Shown here: piece by piece, positions 8,286 through 19,677 of the stretch | Layout of the letters: every line of letters begins with the position of its first letter | How positions within the stretch are numbered: the first letter of the stretch is position 1 | NCBI RefSeq assembly: GCF_037890695.1 | Contig: NZ_CP149571.1 | Span: 1,766,001-1,830,000 of the forward strand | Source: Aeromonas jandaei | Lineage (GTDB): Bacteria > Pseudomonadota > Gammaproteobacteria > Enterobacterales > Aeromonadaceae | Length of the DNA stretch: 64,000 nucleotides | Reading direction: 5' to 3' | Position numbers and translations under genes: made by a program | Notes under the pieces: generated by a model | Seen by the model: the letters and a program-made list of their open reading frames with translations, nothing else | Databases searched by the model: none | What the model was told of the DNA's origin: nothing

Positions 8286-8380
8286 CAGCAGAGGCTTCTT
8301 GCAAAGCCGCCTCCCGGCTGGATTGCGGATAAGCAGCGGGCTGCTATCCGGCCGGAAGTGATTGTTCTGCCTGCGAGATC

Positions 8381-9721
8381 TTACAGACCCAGCTTCTTGT
8401 GCAGGTAGTGGATATTGGTACCACCGTGCTGGAAGTTTTCGTCTTTCATGATCTCTTTTTGCAGCGGCACGTTGGTCTTGATGCCCTCGACCACCAGTTC
8501 GTCCAGCGCATGGCGCATGCGGGCGATGGCGATGTCACGATTCTCGCCGTAGCAGATCAGCTTGCCGATCATCGAATCGTAGTGGGGCGGAACCTTGTAA
8601 CCGGCATAGATGTGGGAGTCCCAACGCACGCCCAGACCACCCGGAACGTGGAAACTCTTGATCAGGCCCGGAGAGGGCATGAAAGTAGCCGGGTCTTCGG
8701 CGTTGATCCGGCACTCGATGGCGTGGCCATGGATGCGGATATCCTGCTGGGTGATCGACAGGGGCTGGCCAGCGGCGATGCGCAGCTGCTCCTTGATCAG
8801 ATCGACACCAGTGACCATCTCGGTAACCGGATGCTCCACCTGAATACGGGTGTTCATCTCGATGAAGTAGAACTCGCCGTTTTCGTAGAGGAACTCGAAG
8901 GTGCCCGCACCGCGGTAACCGATCTCGATACAGGCGCGTACGCAGCGCTCGCCGATGAACTTGCGCATCTCGGCGGTGATGCCCGGAGCCGGCGCCTCTT
9001 CCACCACTTTCTGGTGACGTCGCTGCATGGAGCAGTCGCGCTCGCCCAGATAGATGGCATTGCCCTGACCGTCAGCCAGCACCTGGATCTCGATGTGGCG
9101 CGGATTCTCCAGGTACTTCTCCATGTAGACCATGTCGTTCTTGAAGAACTGGCCCGCTTCGGATTTGGTCAGCGCGATGGCGCCCGCCAGTTCCGCTTCG
9201 TTGCGCACTACGCGCATGCCGCGACCACCACCGCCACCGGCGGCCTTGATGATCACCGGATAGCCGATGCGCTTGGCAATGGCAGCATTGCGTTTGGCGT
9301 CGTTGTCGACGGGGCCGTCAGAGCCCGGTACGCAAGGTACGCCAGCCTTCTTCATCGCCTCGATGGCGGAGACCTTGTCACCCATCAGGCGAATGGTCTC
9401 GGCGCGCGGGCCGATGAAGACGAAACCGGACTTCTCGACCATGTCGGCGAAGTCAGCGTTCTCGGAGAGGAAGCCGTAACCCGGGTGGATGGCAACGGCA
9501 CCGGTTACCTCGGCAGCAGCGATGATCGCCGGCACGTTGAGGTAGGAGTCGGTACTGGCCGGCTTGCCGATACAGATGGATTCGTCGGCCAGCAGCACAT
9601 GGATGAGCTCCCGGTCGGCGGTGGAGTGAACGGCCACTGTCTTGATCCCGAGCTCTTTACAGGCGCGCAGGATCCGCAGGGCAATTTCACCGCGGTTGGC
9701 GATGACTACTTTATCCAACAT
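8381..9721 (-). CDS. accC: Acetyl-CoA carboxylase, biotin carboxylase subunit AccC
   Basis: The 446-residue ATP-grasp enzyme carboxylates biotin on AccB, the first half-reaction of fatty-acid synthesis. It starts [21 protein letters not shown]. The glycine-rich ATP lid [13 protein letters not shown] and the catalytic [13 protein letters not shown] are intact. The length equals the family norm (about 449 aa). It lies 15 nt after accB, in one operon with aroQ upstream. Confidence 0.98.
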   Translation of the reverse strand: MLDKVVIANRGEIALRILRACKELGIKTVAVHSTADRELIHVLLADESICIGKPASTDSYLNVPAIIAAAEVTGAVAIHPGYGFLSENADFADMVEKSGFVFIGPRAETIRLMGDKVSAIEAMKKAGVPCVPGSDGPVDNDAKRNAAIAKRIGYPVIIKAAGGGGGRGMRVVRNEAELAGAIALTKSEAGQFFKNDMVYMEKYLENPRHIEIQVLADGQGNAIYLGERDCSMQRRHQKVVEEAPAPGITAEMRKFIGERCVRACIEIGYRGAGTFEFLYENGEFYFIEMNTRIQVEHPVTEMVTGVDLIKEQLRIAAGQPLSITQQDIRIHGHAIECRINAEDPATFMPSPGLIKSFHVPGGLGVRWDSHIYAGYKVPPHYDSMIGKLICYGENRDIAIARMRHALDELVVEGIKTNVPLQKEIMKDENFQHGGTNIHYLHKKLGL

Positions 9722-9736
9722 GGGTGGCGATATCCC

Positions 9737-10195
9737 TTATTCGATGATGAACAGCGGCTCGTCGAATTCGACGGCCTGACCATTTTCAACCAGGATCGCT
9801 TTGATCACGCCGGCCTTGTCAGATTCGATTTGGTTCATCATTTTCATGGCTTCGACGATGCACAGGGTATCGCCGACATTGACTTGCTGACCCACTTCAA
9901 CGAACGGCTTGGCATCCGGGCTGGAGGAGCGGTAGAAGGAGCCAACCATCGGGGAGCGCATCAGGTGACCGCTCGGGGTGGCATCTGCGGCCGGTGCGGC
10001 GGCAGCCGGAGCAGCAGCAACAGGGGCGGCAACCGGAGCAGCAGCCTGCGGCATGATCATCTGCGGTGCGGCAGTAACCTGACCTGCGAAGTTGCGGCTG
10101 ATGCGAACGGACTCTTCACCTTCGGAGATCTCCAGTTCGGCGATGCCGGACTCTTCAACCAGTTCAATCAGCTTCTTGATTTTGCGGATATCCAT
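9737..10195 (-). CDS. accB: Biotin carboxyl carrier protein AccB
   Basis: ATG 10195 ([17 protein letters not shown]) matches the E. coli start; an ATG two codons upstream is possible. The 152-residue protein has an N-terminal helix domain, an Ala/Pro-rich flexible linker (about residues 50-75) and the C-terminal biotinyl domain. The biotinylated Lys is in [10 protein letters not shown] (Lys118). It carries carboxybiotin between AccC and the AccAD transferase. Confidence 0.97.
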   Translation of the reverse strand: MDIRKIKKLIELVEESGIAELEISEGEESVRISRNFAGQVTAAPQMIMPQAAAPVAAPVAAAPAAAAPAADATPSGHLMRSPMVGSFYRSSSPDAKPFVEVGQQVNVGDTLCIVEAMKMMNQIESDKAGVIKAILVENGQAVEFDEPLFIIE

Positions 10196-10231
10196 TAGCA
10201 TTCTCTTTCTTCTTTATCTGATCAGTGATTA

Positions 10232-10681
10232 TCAAGCCGCGCGCAGATGGCGCACGGCCGCGGTTAAAGCGAATTGGTAGCCATCGGCCCCCAGACCACA
10301 AATGACCCCTTTGGCGACATCAGACAGATAGGAGTGATGACGGAACGGCTCCCTGGCATGGACGTTTGACAGGTGCACTTCGATAAAGGGGATGGCGACA
10401 CCCAGCAGTGCATCGCGGATGGCGACGCTGGTGTGGGTGAAGGCGGCCGGATTGATGATGATAAAATCCACCTGGCCCATGGCCTGATGGATGCGGCTGA
10501 TCAATTCGTGTTCGGCGTTGGATTGCAGATGTTCCAGAGTTACACCGAGTTCGCTGGCGTTGAGCGTCAGATCGGCGACGATCTCATCAAGCGTCTTGCT
10601 GCCGTAGATACCCGGTTCCCGCTTGCCCAGCAGATTCAGATTCGGTCCGTTGAGCAGGAGAATGCGGTGATTTTGCGACAT
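10232..10681 (-). CDS. aroQ: Type II 3-dehydroquinate dehydratase AroQ
   Basis: The 149-residue protein begins [20 protein letters not shown], the hallmark of the dodecameric type II dehydroquinases of the shikimate pathway. The active-site Tyr of [10 protein letters not shown], the [16 protein letters not shown] loop and the His of EVHLSN are present. It is the first gene of aroQ-accB-accC, the order seen in Vibrio, Shewanella and Pseudomonas. Confidence 0.97.
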   Translation of the reverse strand: MSQNHRILLLNGPNLNLLGKREPGIYGSKTLDEIVADLTLNASELGVTLEHLQSNAEHELISRIHQAMGQVDFIIINPAAFTHTSVAIRDALLGVAIPFIEVHLSNVHAREPFRHHSYLSDVAKGVICGLGADGYQFALTAAVRHLRAA

Positions 10682-10755
10682 ATTGAGTACATCCTCGATG
10701 ATAATGCTGCTATCTATCAGCTATCTTGTGGACTACCAGAAATCTAGCCATTTTC

Positions 10756-10792
10756 TGCGCAAATCGGTGTGCCCTGGCACACAGATTTCGCA
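10756..10792. promoter_or_regulatory. Long inverted repeat upstream of aroQ-accBC
   Basis: Arms at 10756-10773 and 10776-10792 pair with one mismatch and one bulge around a 2-nt centre (core GTGTGCC-CT-GGCACAC, extended by AAATC/GATTT and TGCG/CGCA). There is no T-tract, so it looks more like an operator than a terminator. It sits about 75-110 nt before the aroQ start. The rest of 10682-10920 is AT-rich promoter DNA without a gene. Confidence 0.45.
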
Positions 10793-10916
10793 ATTATATT
10801 GATTTCGTGAAAATTAGCAGCATTTTACTGGTCTAATCTCTACATCTGCCTATTTATTGAGCTCTCTCGCCCTGGGAGCGAGGTTCCGGTAACGCAGGCT
10901 GTTTGCACCGTCCCGA

Positions 10917-10948
10917 AAACAACAAAGCCGGCACAAGGCCGGCTTTGC
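10917..10948 (-). terminator. Terminator of acs
   Basis: A GCCGGC...GCCGGC stem flanked by CAAA/TTTG is followed on the minus strand by TTTGTTGTTTT, about 20 nt after the acs stop. Confidence 0.8.
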
Positions 10949-10967
10949 AAGTGAGTTGGCAGAGGGA

Positions 10968-12917
<1,950 letters not shown>

Positions 12918-13031
12918 TCACTCCTTTGAATACATTCTTTTAATGATTAAGTAACAACTTATACCTTTGGCGGGTGGGGGCAATTAGACTTTTGGATAGA
13001 CGGCAATATTTGGTTACAGGGAAGTCGATGA

Positions 13032-13075
13032 CAATTAATCAACGCGTCGGTAAAAAGGGGCGTGCTGATTAATTG
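13032..13075 (+). promoter_or_regulatory. Inverted repeat immediately before the ribosome site of the next gene
   Basis: Perfect 10-bp arms CAATTAATCA (13032-13041) and TGATTAATTG (13066-13075) flank a 24-nt spacer. The right arm touches the GGAGG at 13075-13079, so an RNA hairpin here, or a protein on the dyad, could control translation or transcription. Confidence 0.4.
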
Positions 13076-13084
13076 GAGGCCGTC

Positions 13085-13363
13085 ATGTTTTCCCTGTTGC
13101 TCTGTGCATCCCTGTGGCAGTTTGATGCGCCAGTTCCTGCTGGCGAACCTCTGAAAGAGTTCGAGATCACCCATCAGGAGGCTTCACCTGCGCTGCGGGA
13201 TCGGGTGGCCGATCAGCTTGGTCATGCATGGCAGGCCAAAGATCCCGGCACCAGACTCACCTTCAGTGAACCTGCTCCCCGTTATGCTGGCGAATCACCG
13301 CTGACACGCATGCTCAATGACCGTGATGATGGTTGGGAGTCCCGCTTGCTGATTGAGTGGTAA
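13085..13363 (+). CDS. Small hypothetical protein, possible secreted
   Basis: I chose ATG 13085, five bases after a clear GGAGG, giving 92 residues (MFSLLLCASLWQFDAPVPAG). The first 11 residues are hydrophobic and could be a short signal or anchor, but no basic N-region is present. The rest is polar and acidic and ends WESRLLIEW. I do not recognise a family. It is divergent from acs and convergent with the GGDEF-EAL gene. The good ribosome site and the upstream dyad favour a real gene. Confidence 0.6.
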   Translation: MFSLLLCASLWQFDAPVPAGEPLKEFEITHQEASPALRDRVADQLGHAWQAKDPGTRLTFSEPAPRYAGESPLTRMLNDRDDGWESRLLIEW

Positions 13364-13420
13364 TCCGGTTGGGAGCTAGGAGGCGGATGCCTCCCGGTTG
13401 GTGATAATGACTGTCTGCCA

Positions 13421-15865
13421 CTAAGAGTGCATGCGCTGATGCAGGTGATCTCCCATATGGTTGACGTGCAGCGGTTTGCTGAACAGATAGCCCTGTCCTT
13501 CGCCGCAGTTGAGTGATTGCAGGAAGGTATACTGGGCCCGCGTCTCGATCCCCTCGGCGGTGACCTCCATATCCAGACTGTCGGCCAGATTGATGATGGT
13601 GCGGCAGAGTTCCCGGCTATTCTTGTCCTCCGGCAAGGCCTGTACGAAAGCCCGATCGATCTTGATGCGATCGATGGGCAGGGTTTTCAGCAAACTCAGT
13701 GACGAGAAGCCTGTACCAAAGTCGTCGATGGCAATCTGCACGCCGAGGCTTTTCAGACGGGTGAAGAGATCCAGACTCTGTTCGACCCGTTGGATAATGC
13801 TCTCCGTCACCTCGATCTCCAGCCGTTCCGGTGGAAATCCCGTTTCGCTCAGAATGGCCGCTACCCGCTCCACATAGCCGGGAGAGCGCATCTCCCGCAC
13901 TGATACGTTGACCGACATCCGGGGGACGGGCAGGCCGGCGGCCAGCCAAGCCTGGCCTTGCTCGCAGGCATGGCGCATCACCCACTCGCCAATTTTTTCG
14001 ATGAGGCCGCACTCCTCGGCAACCGGAATAAAACGGGCCGGGTTGATCATCCCTTCATTCGGGTGTTGCCAGCGTAGCAGGGCCTCCAGACCACTCAGGT
14101 GACCATCGTTCAGATCGGTCATCGGTTGATAGAAGATACAGAGCTGTTCCAGCTCCATCGCCTTGAGCAACCCCTGTTCAATCTGCATCCGTTCACGGGC
14201 CCGCGCCGCCATGCTCGGGGTGTAAAACTGATAACCGTTGCGCCCCTGGCTTTTGGCTTCATACATGGCGCTATCTGCCGCGCTGACCAGATTTTCCGGG
14301 GTTTCGGCATGATCCGGATACATGGCAATGCCGATACTGGCTGAAATGGCGACCAGTTCATGGTCCAGCTCTACCGGCTCGCGCAGCACGGCGAGCAGCG
14401 TATTGGCCAGGGCAGACAGCTCGTCGGGATGTTCCAGATAGGGAATGAGCACCAGAAACTCATCACCTCCTAGCCGGGTGGCCAGATCGTTTTGCTGCAG
14501 GCAGCCATTGATCCGCTCGGCCAGCCGTTTGAGCAGTTGATCGCCGACCCCATGGCCCAGGCTGTCGTTGATCAGCTTGAAGCCATCAAGATCGATGAAA
14601 AGCAGCCCGAGGCGAGTGTGATTGAGTTGCGCTGTTTTGAGTTCAAGGGCCAGCCGCTCTTGCAACAGATGGCGGTTGCCAAGTTCGGTCAGCGTATCGT
14701 GATAGGCAAGGTGGTTCAGTTCCGCCTCTACCTTGCGGATAGCGCTGATGTCGGAGAGGGCAATCACATAATGCGTCGTGTTGTTGAAACTGTCGTAGAC
14801 TGCGCTGATCTGCTGCCAGGAGGAGAAGTAGCTGCCATCCTTGCGCAGGCAGACCATCTCGCCATGCCAGGCGTGGTTGCCGGGACGCAGGTTATGCCAG
14901 GGATAGTCATGCTCCATGTAGCGCCTTGGGTGCATGATGATGTCTGGCGTTCGTCCCGTCACTTCCTCGGCATCATACTGGGTCAGCATGGTAAAGGCCG
15001 GGTTGACCGAGATGATACGCTGCTCGCTGTCGAGGATGATGATCCCCTCAGCCGTGGTATCGAACACCACGTTGGCCTGATGAAGCCGCTCCTCCTGGCG
15101 ACGACGGGCAGTGGCATTGTGGATCACACCCATAACTCGCAGACCGACTGACTCGGTGGCAGGCACATGGTCGGCATGAATATCGACCCAGTGACGCTCT
15201 TGCTGGGGGTTGAGATAACTCAGTGTGAGGTGAATGGGCTCCCGCCCCAGCAGGGCCGACTTGAGCTGGCGCGCAGATTCCGGTTCAAAGCAGTCGACAA
15301 ATGTCTGCAAGCCCCCGCGAAAGCGGTTGGCCGGAATACCGAGCAGAGGCTCTATCTGACCGTCGAACAGCATGCGATCTTCCTCTACATGCCACTCCCA
15401 CACTCCTATCTGGGCTGCTCGCATCGCCAGTTGCAGCCGCTGCTCGGTTTCATACTGCTCGGTGATGTCACGCACAATGGCGAGAATGCCGCTCAGCTCT
15501 CCTTGCTCATCGCGCATCGGACTGTAAGTGGCCTGCCAGCGACGATAGTTGCTGTCGTGGGCTGCAGTCTGGCCGGTAATGGCGATATCGACGTATGGAA
15601 TGCCGCTGCGCATGATCTGCTGAAACATGGGTTCCAGAGTCGGTGCCAGTTTCGGAACAACCTCCCGCAGGTGTTTGCCCTGATGCTCCTCGATGGTTTT
15701 GCCATTGATGTCGGCCAGCACCTGATTGACCTTGCGATAGCGGAACTCCCGATCGAACACGCCGATACCCAGCGGGGCTGTGCCCATGAGCTGCTCCAGC
15801 ACCGAATGATCGGAGAGCTGTGTCATGAGAGCATCGGTATCGTTGCTGAGAGGTTTTCTGTCCAT
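13421..15865 (-). CDS. PAS-PAS-PAS-GGDEF-EAL cyclic-di-GMP signalling protein
   Basis: The 814-residue protein has three PAS-like sensor modules (about 30-140, 145-255, 262-382), a GGDEF domain with GGDEF at 466-470 and an EAL domain with EAL at 594-596. No transmembrane helix is evident, so it is probably cytoplasmic. EAL catalytic residues look complete (SVNVS, EVTES, IDDFGTGFSS, KIDR, TAEGIET). The GGDEF motif is intact but the inhibitory RxxD site reads QQND. It may therefore both make and degrade c-di-GMP, or use GGDEF to bind GTP and stimulate the EAL domain. It stands alone, convergent with a small gene. Confidence 0.95.
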   Translation of the reverse strand: MDRKPLSNDTDALMTQLSDHSVLEQLMGTAPLGIGVFDREFRYRKVNQVLADINGKTIEEHQGKHLREVVPKLAPTLEPMFQQIMRSGIPYVDIAITGQTAAHDSNYRRWQATYSPMRDEQGELSGILAIVRDITEQYETEQRLQLAMRAAQIGVWEWHVEEDRMLFDGQIEPLLGIPANRFRGGLQTFVDCFEPESARQLKSALLGREPIHLTLSYLNPQQERHWVDIHADHVPATESVGLRVMGVIHNATARRRQEERLHQANVVFDTTAEGIIILDSEQRIISVNPAFTMLTQYDAEEVTGRTPDIIMHPRRYMEHDYPWHNLRPGNHAWHGEMVCLRKDGSYFSSWQQISAVYDSFNNTTHYVIALSDISAIRKVEAELNHLAYHDTLTELGNRHLLQERLALELKTAQLNHTRLGLLFIDLDGFKLINDSLGHGVGDQLLKRLAERINGCLQQNDLATRLGGDEFLVLIPYLEHPDELSALANTLLAVLREPVELDHELVAISASIGIAMYPDHAETPENLVSAADSAMYEAKSQGRNGYQFYTPSMAARARERMQIEQGLLKAMELEQLCIFYQPMTDLNDGHLSGLEALLRWQHPNEGMINPARFIPVAEECGLIEKIGEWVMRHACEQGQAWLAAGLPVPRMSVNVSVREMRSPGYVERVAAILSETGFPPERLEIEVTESIIQRVEQSLDLFTRLKSLGVQIAIDDFGTGFSSLSLLKTLPIDRIKIDRAFVQALPEDKNSRELCRTIINLADSLDMEVTAEGIETRAQYTFLQSLNCGEGQGYLFSKPLHVNHMGDHLHQRMHS

Positions 15866-16013
15866 GATGGCCCCGGCATTGACTTATCTGTCATTAACAT
15901 CGTCTTTGAGTATGGCACGAACTCTCTGACGGGGAGCCAGGCGAGATAGTTACAGCCATACAACGTGCAAGGGGATTTACAGAAATAGAGGCAGGTTATT
16001 GAAAGGAAAAGGT

Positions 16014-16382
16014 TTATCCCTTCTGGCGGCCAAATGCCTGAATGCCGCGTGCGAATACCAGCCAGCCGAGCAGGTGGAAGGGCAGGGCCAGCGCGTAGAG
16101 TTGCAGCCAGTGGGCGCTGCTGCCGCTGCACTGGATGAAGTCAATCCAGGCTGCCAGCAGGGCCAGCATGCCGGCTATCTGGAAGCGGCGGCGCAGCACA
16201 ACTTCGACACCGAGGTTGGAAAGATAGAGGGTCAGCAGGATACCGGCGAAGCCGGTGAGCTGGGCAGTACCGTAGAGGTCGCGATCTGGATTGAACAGCA
16301 GGGCCACGAGAGGGGTAATGCCCTGATCCTGCGGGATCAGGGCCAGCAGCCAGCATGCAATCAGAAGCAGGGCTGTTTTCAT
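16014..16382 (-). CDS. Hypothetical four-helix membrane protein downstream of torD
   Basis: The 122-residue protein has four predicted hydrophobic segments (residues about 1-17, 40-60, 70-85, 93-112). It starts MKTALLLIACWLLALIP and ends in a basic tail. It begins 7 nt after the torD stop, so it is very likely cotranscribed with torCAD. I do not recognise a family; it is too large and has too many helices for the small TorE of Shewanella. A role in TMAO respiration is inferred from position only. Confidence 0.75.
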   Translation of the reverse strand: MKTALLLIACWLLALIPQDQGITPLVALLFNPDRDLYGTAQLTGFAGILLTLYLSNLGVEVVLRRRFQIAGMLALLAAWIDFIQCSGSSAHWLQLYALALPFHLLGWLVFARGIQAFGRQKG

Positions 16383-16389
16383 CTCGGGC

Positions 16390-17058
16390 TCAGTCGGCGG
16401 ACGGTGCCGGCTTGACCAGAGTCAGGTAGTTGGCATCCATGTTGAGGAATACCCCCAGCAGACGGGCACTGGCGCCGTAAAAGCCAAACTGGTCGGCGGC
16501 GCGACAGGCACTCTCGAACTTGTCGAACCAGCCCAGCAGATGGTCGTGCAGCAGCGCTTCCTGCTCGTCGAGCCAGTTTTCCCGCTCGGCTGCACTCTTT
16601 GCTTCGGCCGCGCGGATGATGAGATTGCCCATCAGATCCAGCTCGATGGCGAGATGGTCGGCAGGCTCTTTGTATTTGTCGCTGACATTGATGCCGAGGC
16701 GATCGAGGCGGGTCTGCATCTCGGCCATCGGAGCCTGCATCATCAGCTTGGCCTCGCCGCGGTAGAGTGACTCGTAGGGCAGGGCACCCTGCTTGGGATC
16801 CACCAGAAACAGGCCTGCGAAGTCGGCGGCGAGTTCCTGTTGGCGATCAGGGCGCACCAGCAGGCGGGCGATGGCATCGTTGAGTTCGGCCACGGCTTCG
16901 CGCATCGGATCCAGGGTCGAGAGGCTTTTCAGGAAGCTTCGCACATCATAGGTGTCATATTCGGCGATCTGCTCATCACTGAGTTCAGCGGCGAACAGGG
17001 TGGAGAACCACCAGTAGAGTTCGGCCCGGCGTTCGCTGGTAGCCATAAAGTCCTGCAT
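16390..17058 (-). CDS. torD: TorD, cytoplasmic chaperone for TMAO reductase
   Basis: The 222-residue all-helical protein of the TorD/DmsD family starts [20 protein letters not shown] and contains [18 protein letters not shown] and [17 protein letters not shown], the family core. It binds apo-TorA and its twin-arginine leader, protecting it until the molybdenum cofactor is inserted. It is the third gene of torCAD, about 100 nt after torA. Confidence 0.95.
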   Translation of the reverse strand: MQDFMATSERRAELYWWFSTLFAAELSDEQIAEYDTYDVRSFLKSLSTLDPMREAVAELNDAIARLLVRPDRQQELAADFAGLFLVDPKQGALPYESLYRGEAKLMMQAPMAEMQTRLDRLGINVSDKYKEPADHLAIELDLMGNLIIRAAEAKSAAERENWLDEQEALLHDHLLGWFDKFESACRAADQFGFYGASARLLGVFLNMDANYLTLVKPAPSAD

Positions 17059-17157
17059 TTTTCCTCCGTGGATGGCAATCGGGAGCCTTGATGGCCCCCG
17101 ATTCTAACGACTTTAAAAATAAAGGAAACTCAAGGGGGCGCTTTCCATCCCCTAGGG

Positions 17158-19650
17158 TCAGAGTGCCGGGAACATGGGATCGATGCCCTTGGCTGATTCC
17201 GGCGCGCCGAAGGCGGTGACTGCAGGTGCCTGTCCGCGGAACTTCTCGATCTCTACCAGCGCGGTATGGGCTGTGGTGGCCTGCGCCAGGCTGGAGGAGC
17301 CGATATCGGCGGTCAGCACGTTGGGGTCACCGTAGGTACAGAGCGTCCCCACCTTGCCGCCCTCCTGCGGGCCATACCAGGCACCTTCCTGAATGCGCAC
17401 CACGCCGGGGGCGTAGTCATCGCTCACCACCAGACCGGCCAATACCTGACCGCGGCCGTTGAACACCCGCACCAGATCGCTGTCCTTGAGGCCGCGGGAT
17501 TTGGCGTCCTGCGGATTCATATAGACAGGCTCGCGACCCTGCACCGTGTAGGTGGCGCGGTAGTTGTCGGACGAGCAGAGCTGGCTGTGCAGCCGCTTGT
17601 CCGGGTGGCAGGATTGCAGGTGCAGTGGGTACTGCTTGCTGCCCGGCCCGCCGTGAGAGCGCTCGTAGGGCTCGATCCAGACCGGGTGGCCTGGGCAATC
17701 GGCATAGCCATAGTCGGCGATGGTCTTGGAGTAGATCTCGATAAGGCCGGACGGGGTACCCAACGGTTCCAGATCTGGCTCCTGACGGAACGACTCGTGG
17801 CGCACCCAGGGCTGGCCCGCTGGGAAGGTGACAAATCCCTCGCCGTGCCAGAACTGGCTAAAGCGGGGCAGACGGATGCCGATGCCGCGACCTTGCAGGC
17901 GGGCGTCGTCATAGATGCTCTGGATCCACTCCAGCTTGCTCTTGCCGCCGGTGAACTCGGCTTCGCGACCGAAGCGACGGCAGAGGTCGGCAAAGATGTC
18001 GTAGTCATCGCGCGCCTCGAACAGCGGCTCCACCACCTTGTACATGGCCAGAATGCCCGCGTTGGAGTGGGAGCCCCATTGCTCGATATCATCCCGCTCA
18101 TAGGTGGTGGTGGCGGGCAGCACGATGTCGGCGAAGCGGCAGCTGGCTGTCCACTGGTGATCGATGCTGACCACGGTTTCCAGCTTGCGCCAGGCGGCGA
18201 CCATCTTGTTGCGATCCTGCTGGTGGTGGAACGGGTTGTTGCCGCAGAACACCGCCATCTTCATGTGGGGATAGGTGATGGTCTGGCCGTTGAAGGCGAT
18301 CTGCTTGCCCGGATTGAGGATGCAGTCGACGAAACGGGCCACCGGAATGAATTTGGAGTAGCCCTTCCAGTCGCCGTCATGGCGCGGTTTGACCCCGGGA
18401 ATGACCGAGCTGAAACCGGACATGATGGGGCCGCTGGAGGTGATGGTGCCCGCCCCGTTGTAGTGCCAGCCAAAGCCGTAACCACCGCCCGGCAGACCGA
18501 TCTGGCCAATCATCGAGGCCAGAACCACCAGCATCCATGCGTACTGCTCGCCGTGGTGCATGCGCTGCACACACCAGCCGCCGATGAGCTGGGTGCGGCC
18601 ACTGCTCATGGCGCGGGCCAGCTCTCGAATGGTCTCTGCAGGGACGCCACAGATGGCGGCGGCCCACTCGGCATCCTTCACCTGACCATCGCTGGTGCCC
18701 AGCAGGTAGGGCAGGAACTTGTCAAAGCCGGTGGTGTAATCTTTCAGGAACTTCTCGTCGTGACGCTTCTCGCTGTAGAGGGTGTGGGCGATGCCCAGCA
18801 TCAGCGGCACATCGGTCTGCGGATTCAGGGTCACCTGATCGCAGTTGAGGTACTTCTGGGTCTTGGATTTGACCGGATCGATGCTGATCACCCGGATCTC
18901 GCCCTTGGCCACCTTCTCTTTGAGCTGTGCCCAGTAGTCGTAGACGCTGTGATCCGGCACCAGCCAGCCCACCTGCAGGTTTTTGACGGGGTCGGAACCC
19001 CAGATCACGATGGTCTTGCTGTGCTCCAGCACCAGCGGCCAGGAGGTCTGCTGCTCGTACACCTCCATGGCCCCTGCCACGTGGGGCAGGATCACCTGGG
19101 CGGCGCCGGTGGAGTAGTCACCGGCCTTGGCCAGATAGGTGCCGTGCAGGTTCATGGCGCGGCCAAGCATGGCGCCAGCTGAGTGCAGCTTGCCCACCGA
19201 CTGCCAGCCGGAGTGACCCGCATAGAGGGCGCTCGGGCCATAGGTTTTCTGCACCCGCTCCAACTCGTGATAGAAGAAGTCCAGCGCCTGGGACCAGGTG
19301 ACCCGCACAAAGCGGTTCTGGCCGCGTTCGCTGGTGTCGGACTGGTGGCCCTTGCGCAGCCAGTCCAGTCGCACCATGGGGTAGCGGATGCGGGAGGGGT
19401 TGTAGACCACCTCACTCAAGGCTTTGAGCATCTCGGTGGGGTGTTTGTCATGCTCGAACGGCAGGGTCTCGACCCAGCGGCCATCGACGACCCGGGCACG
19501 GAAGGCGCCCCAGTGGGAACCGGACTGCACCAGCTTGTCGCCGGACTCGGCGGCCATCACGGCGCGACCGAGCAGGGAGGGGCCGATCAGGGCAGAGGCA
19601 CCGCTGGCCAGCAAGCCGCCCAGAAAACCACGACGGGAAATATTGATCAT
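17158..19650 (-). CDS. torA: Trimethylamine-N-oxide reductase TorA
   Basis: The 830-residue periplasmic molybdoenzyme reduces TMAO to trimethylamine as terminal respiratory step. The twin-arginine signal is ISRRGFLGGLLASG at the N-terminus, with cleavage expected after AVMAA. The bis-MGD fold is clear: LYAGHSGWQSVG, GGWCVQRMHHGEQYAWM, GLPGGGYGFGWHYNG, and the C-terminal molybdopterin-dinucleotide-binding domain with RVFNGRGQVLAG. The length matches E. coli TorA (848). It lies between torC and torD. Confidence 0.97.
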   Translation of the reverse strand: MINISRRGFLGGLLASGASALIGPSLLGRAVMAAESGDKLVQSGSHWGAFRARVVDGRWVETLPFEHDKHPTEMLKALSEVVYNPSRIRYPMVRLDWLRKGHQSDTSERGQNRFVRVTWSQALDFFYHELERVQKTYGPSALYAGHSGWQSVGKLHSAGAMLGRAMNLHGTYLAKAGDYSTGAAQVILPHVAGAMEVYEQQTSWPLVLEHSKTIVIWGSDPVKNLQVGWLVPDHSVYDYWAQLKEKVAKGEIRVISIDPVKSKTQKYLNCDQVTLNPQTDVPLMLGIAHTLYSEKRHDEKFLKDYTTGFDKFLPYLLGTSDGQVKDAEWAAAICGVPAETIRELARAMSSGRTQLIGGWCVQRMHHGEQYAWMLVVLASMIGQIGLPGGGYGFGWHYNGAGTITSSGPIMSGFSSVIPGVKPRHDGDWKGYSKFIPVARFVDCILNPGKQIAFNGQTITYPHMKMAVFCGNNPFHHQQDRNKMVAAWRKLETVVSIDHQWTASCRFADIVLPATTTYERDDIEQWGSHSNAGILAMYKVVEPLFEARDDYDIFADLCRRFGREAEFTGGKSKLEWIQSIYDDARLQGRGIGIRLPRFSQFWHGEGFVTFPAGQPWVRHESFRQEPDLEPLGTPSGLIEIYSKTIADYGYADCPGHPVWIEPYERSHGGPGSKQYPLHLQSCHPDKRLHSQLCSSDNYRATYTVQGREPVYMNPQDAKSRGLKDSDLVRVFNGRGQVLAGLVVSDDYAPGVVRIQEGAWYGPQEGGKVGTLCTYGDPNVLTADIGSSSLAQATTAHTALVEIEKFRGQAPAVTAFGAPESAKGIDPMFPAL

Positions 19651-19677
19651 CTTGTTATTCCTCTTTCGAATCCGGAC

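Noticed and set aside
8399..10198. 599-codon plus-strand ORF across accC and accB
   Set aside because: Antisense shadow of two clear genes; His/Asp/Gly-rich composition typical of reverse-complement translation.
17266..19182. 638-codon plus-strand ORF antisense to torA
   Set aside because: Shadow of torA with no motif; the same applies to 61039-62967 opposite pnp and 56301-57917 opposite infB.
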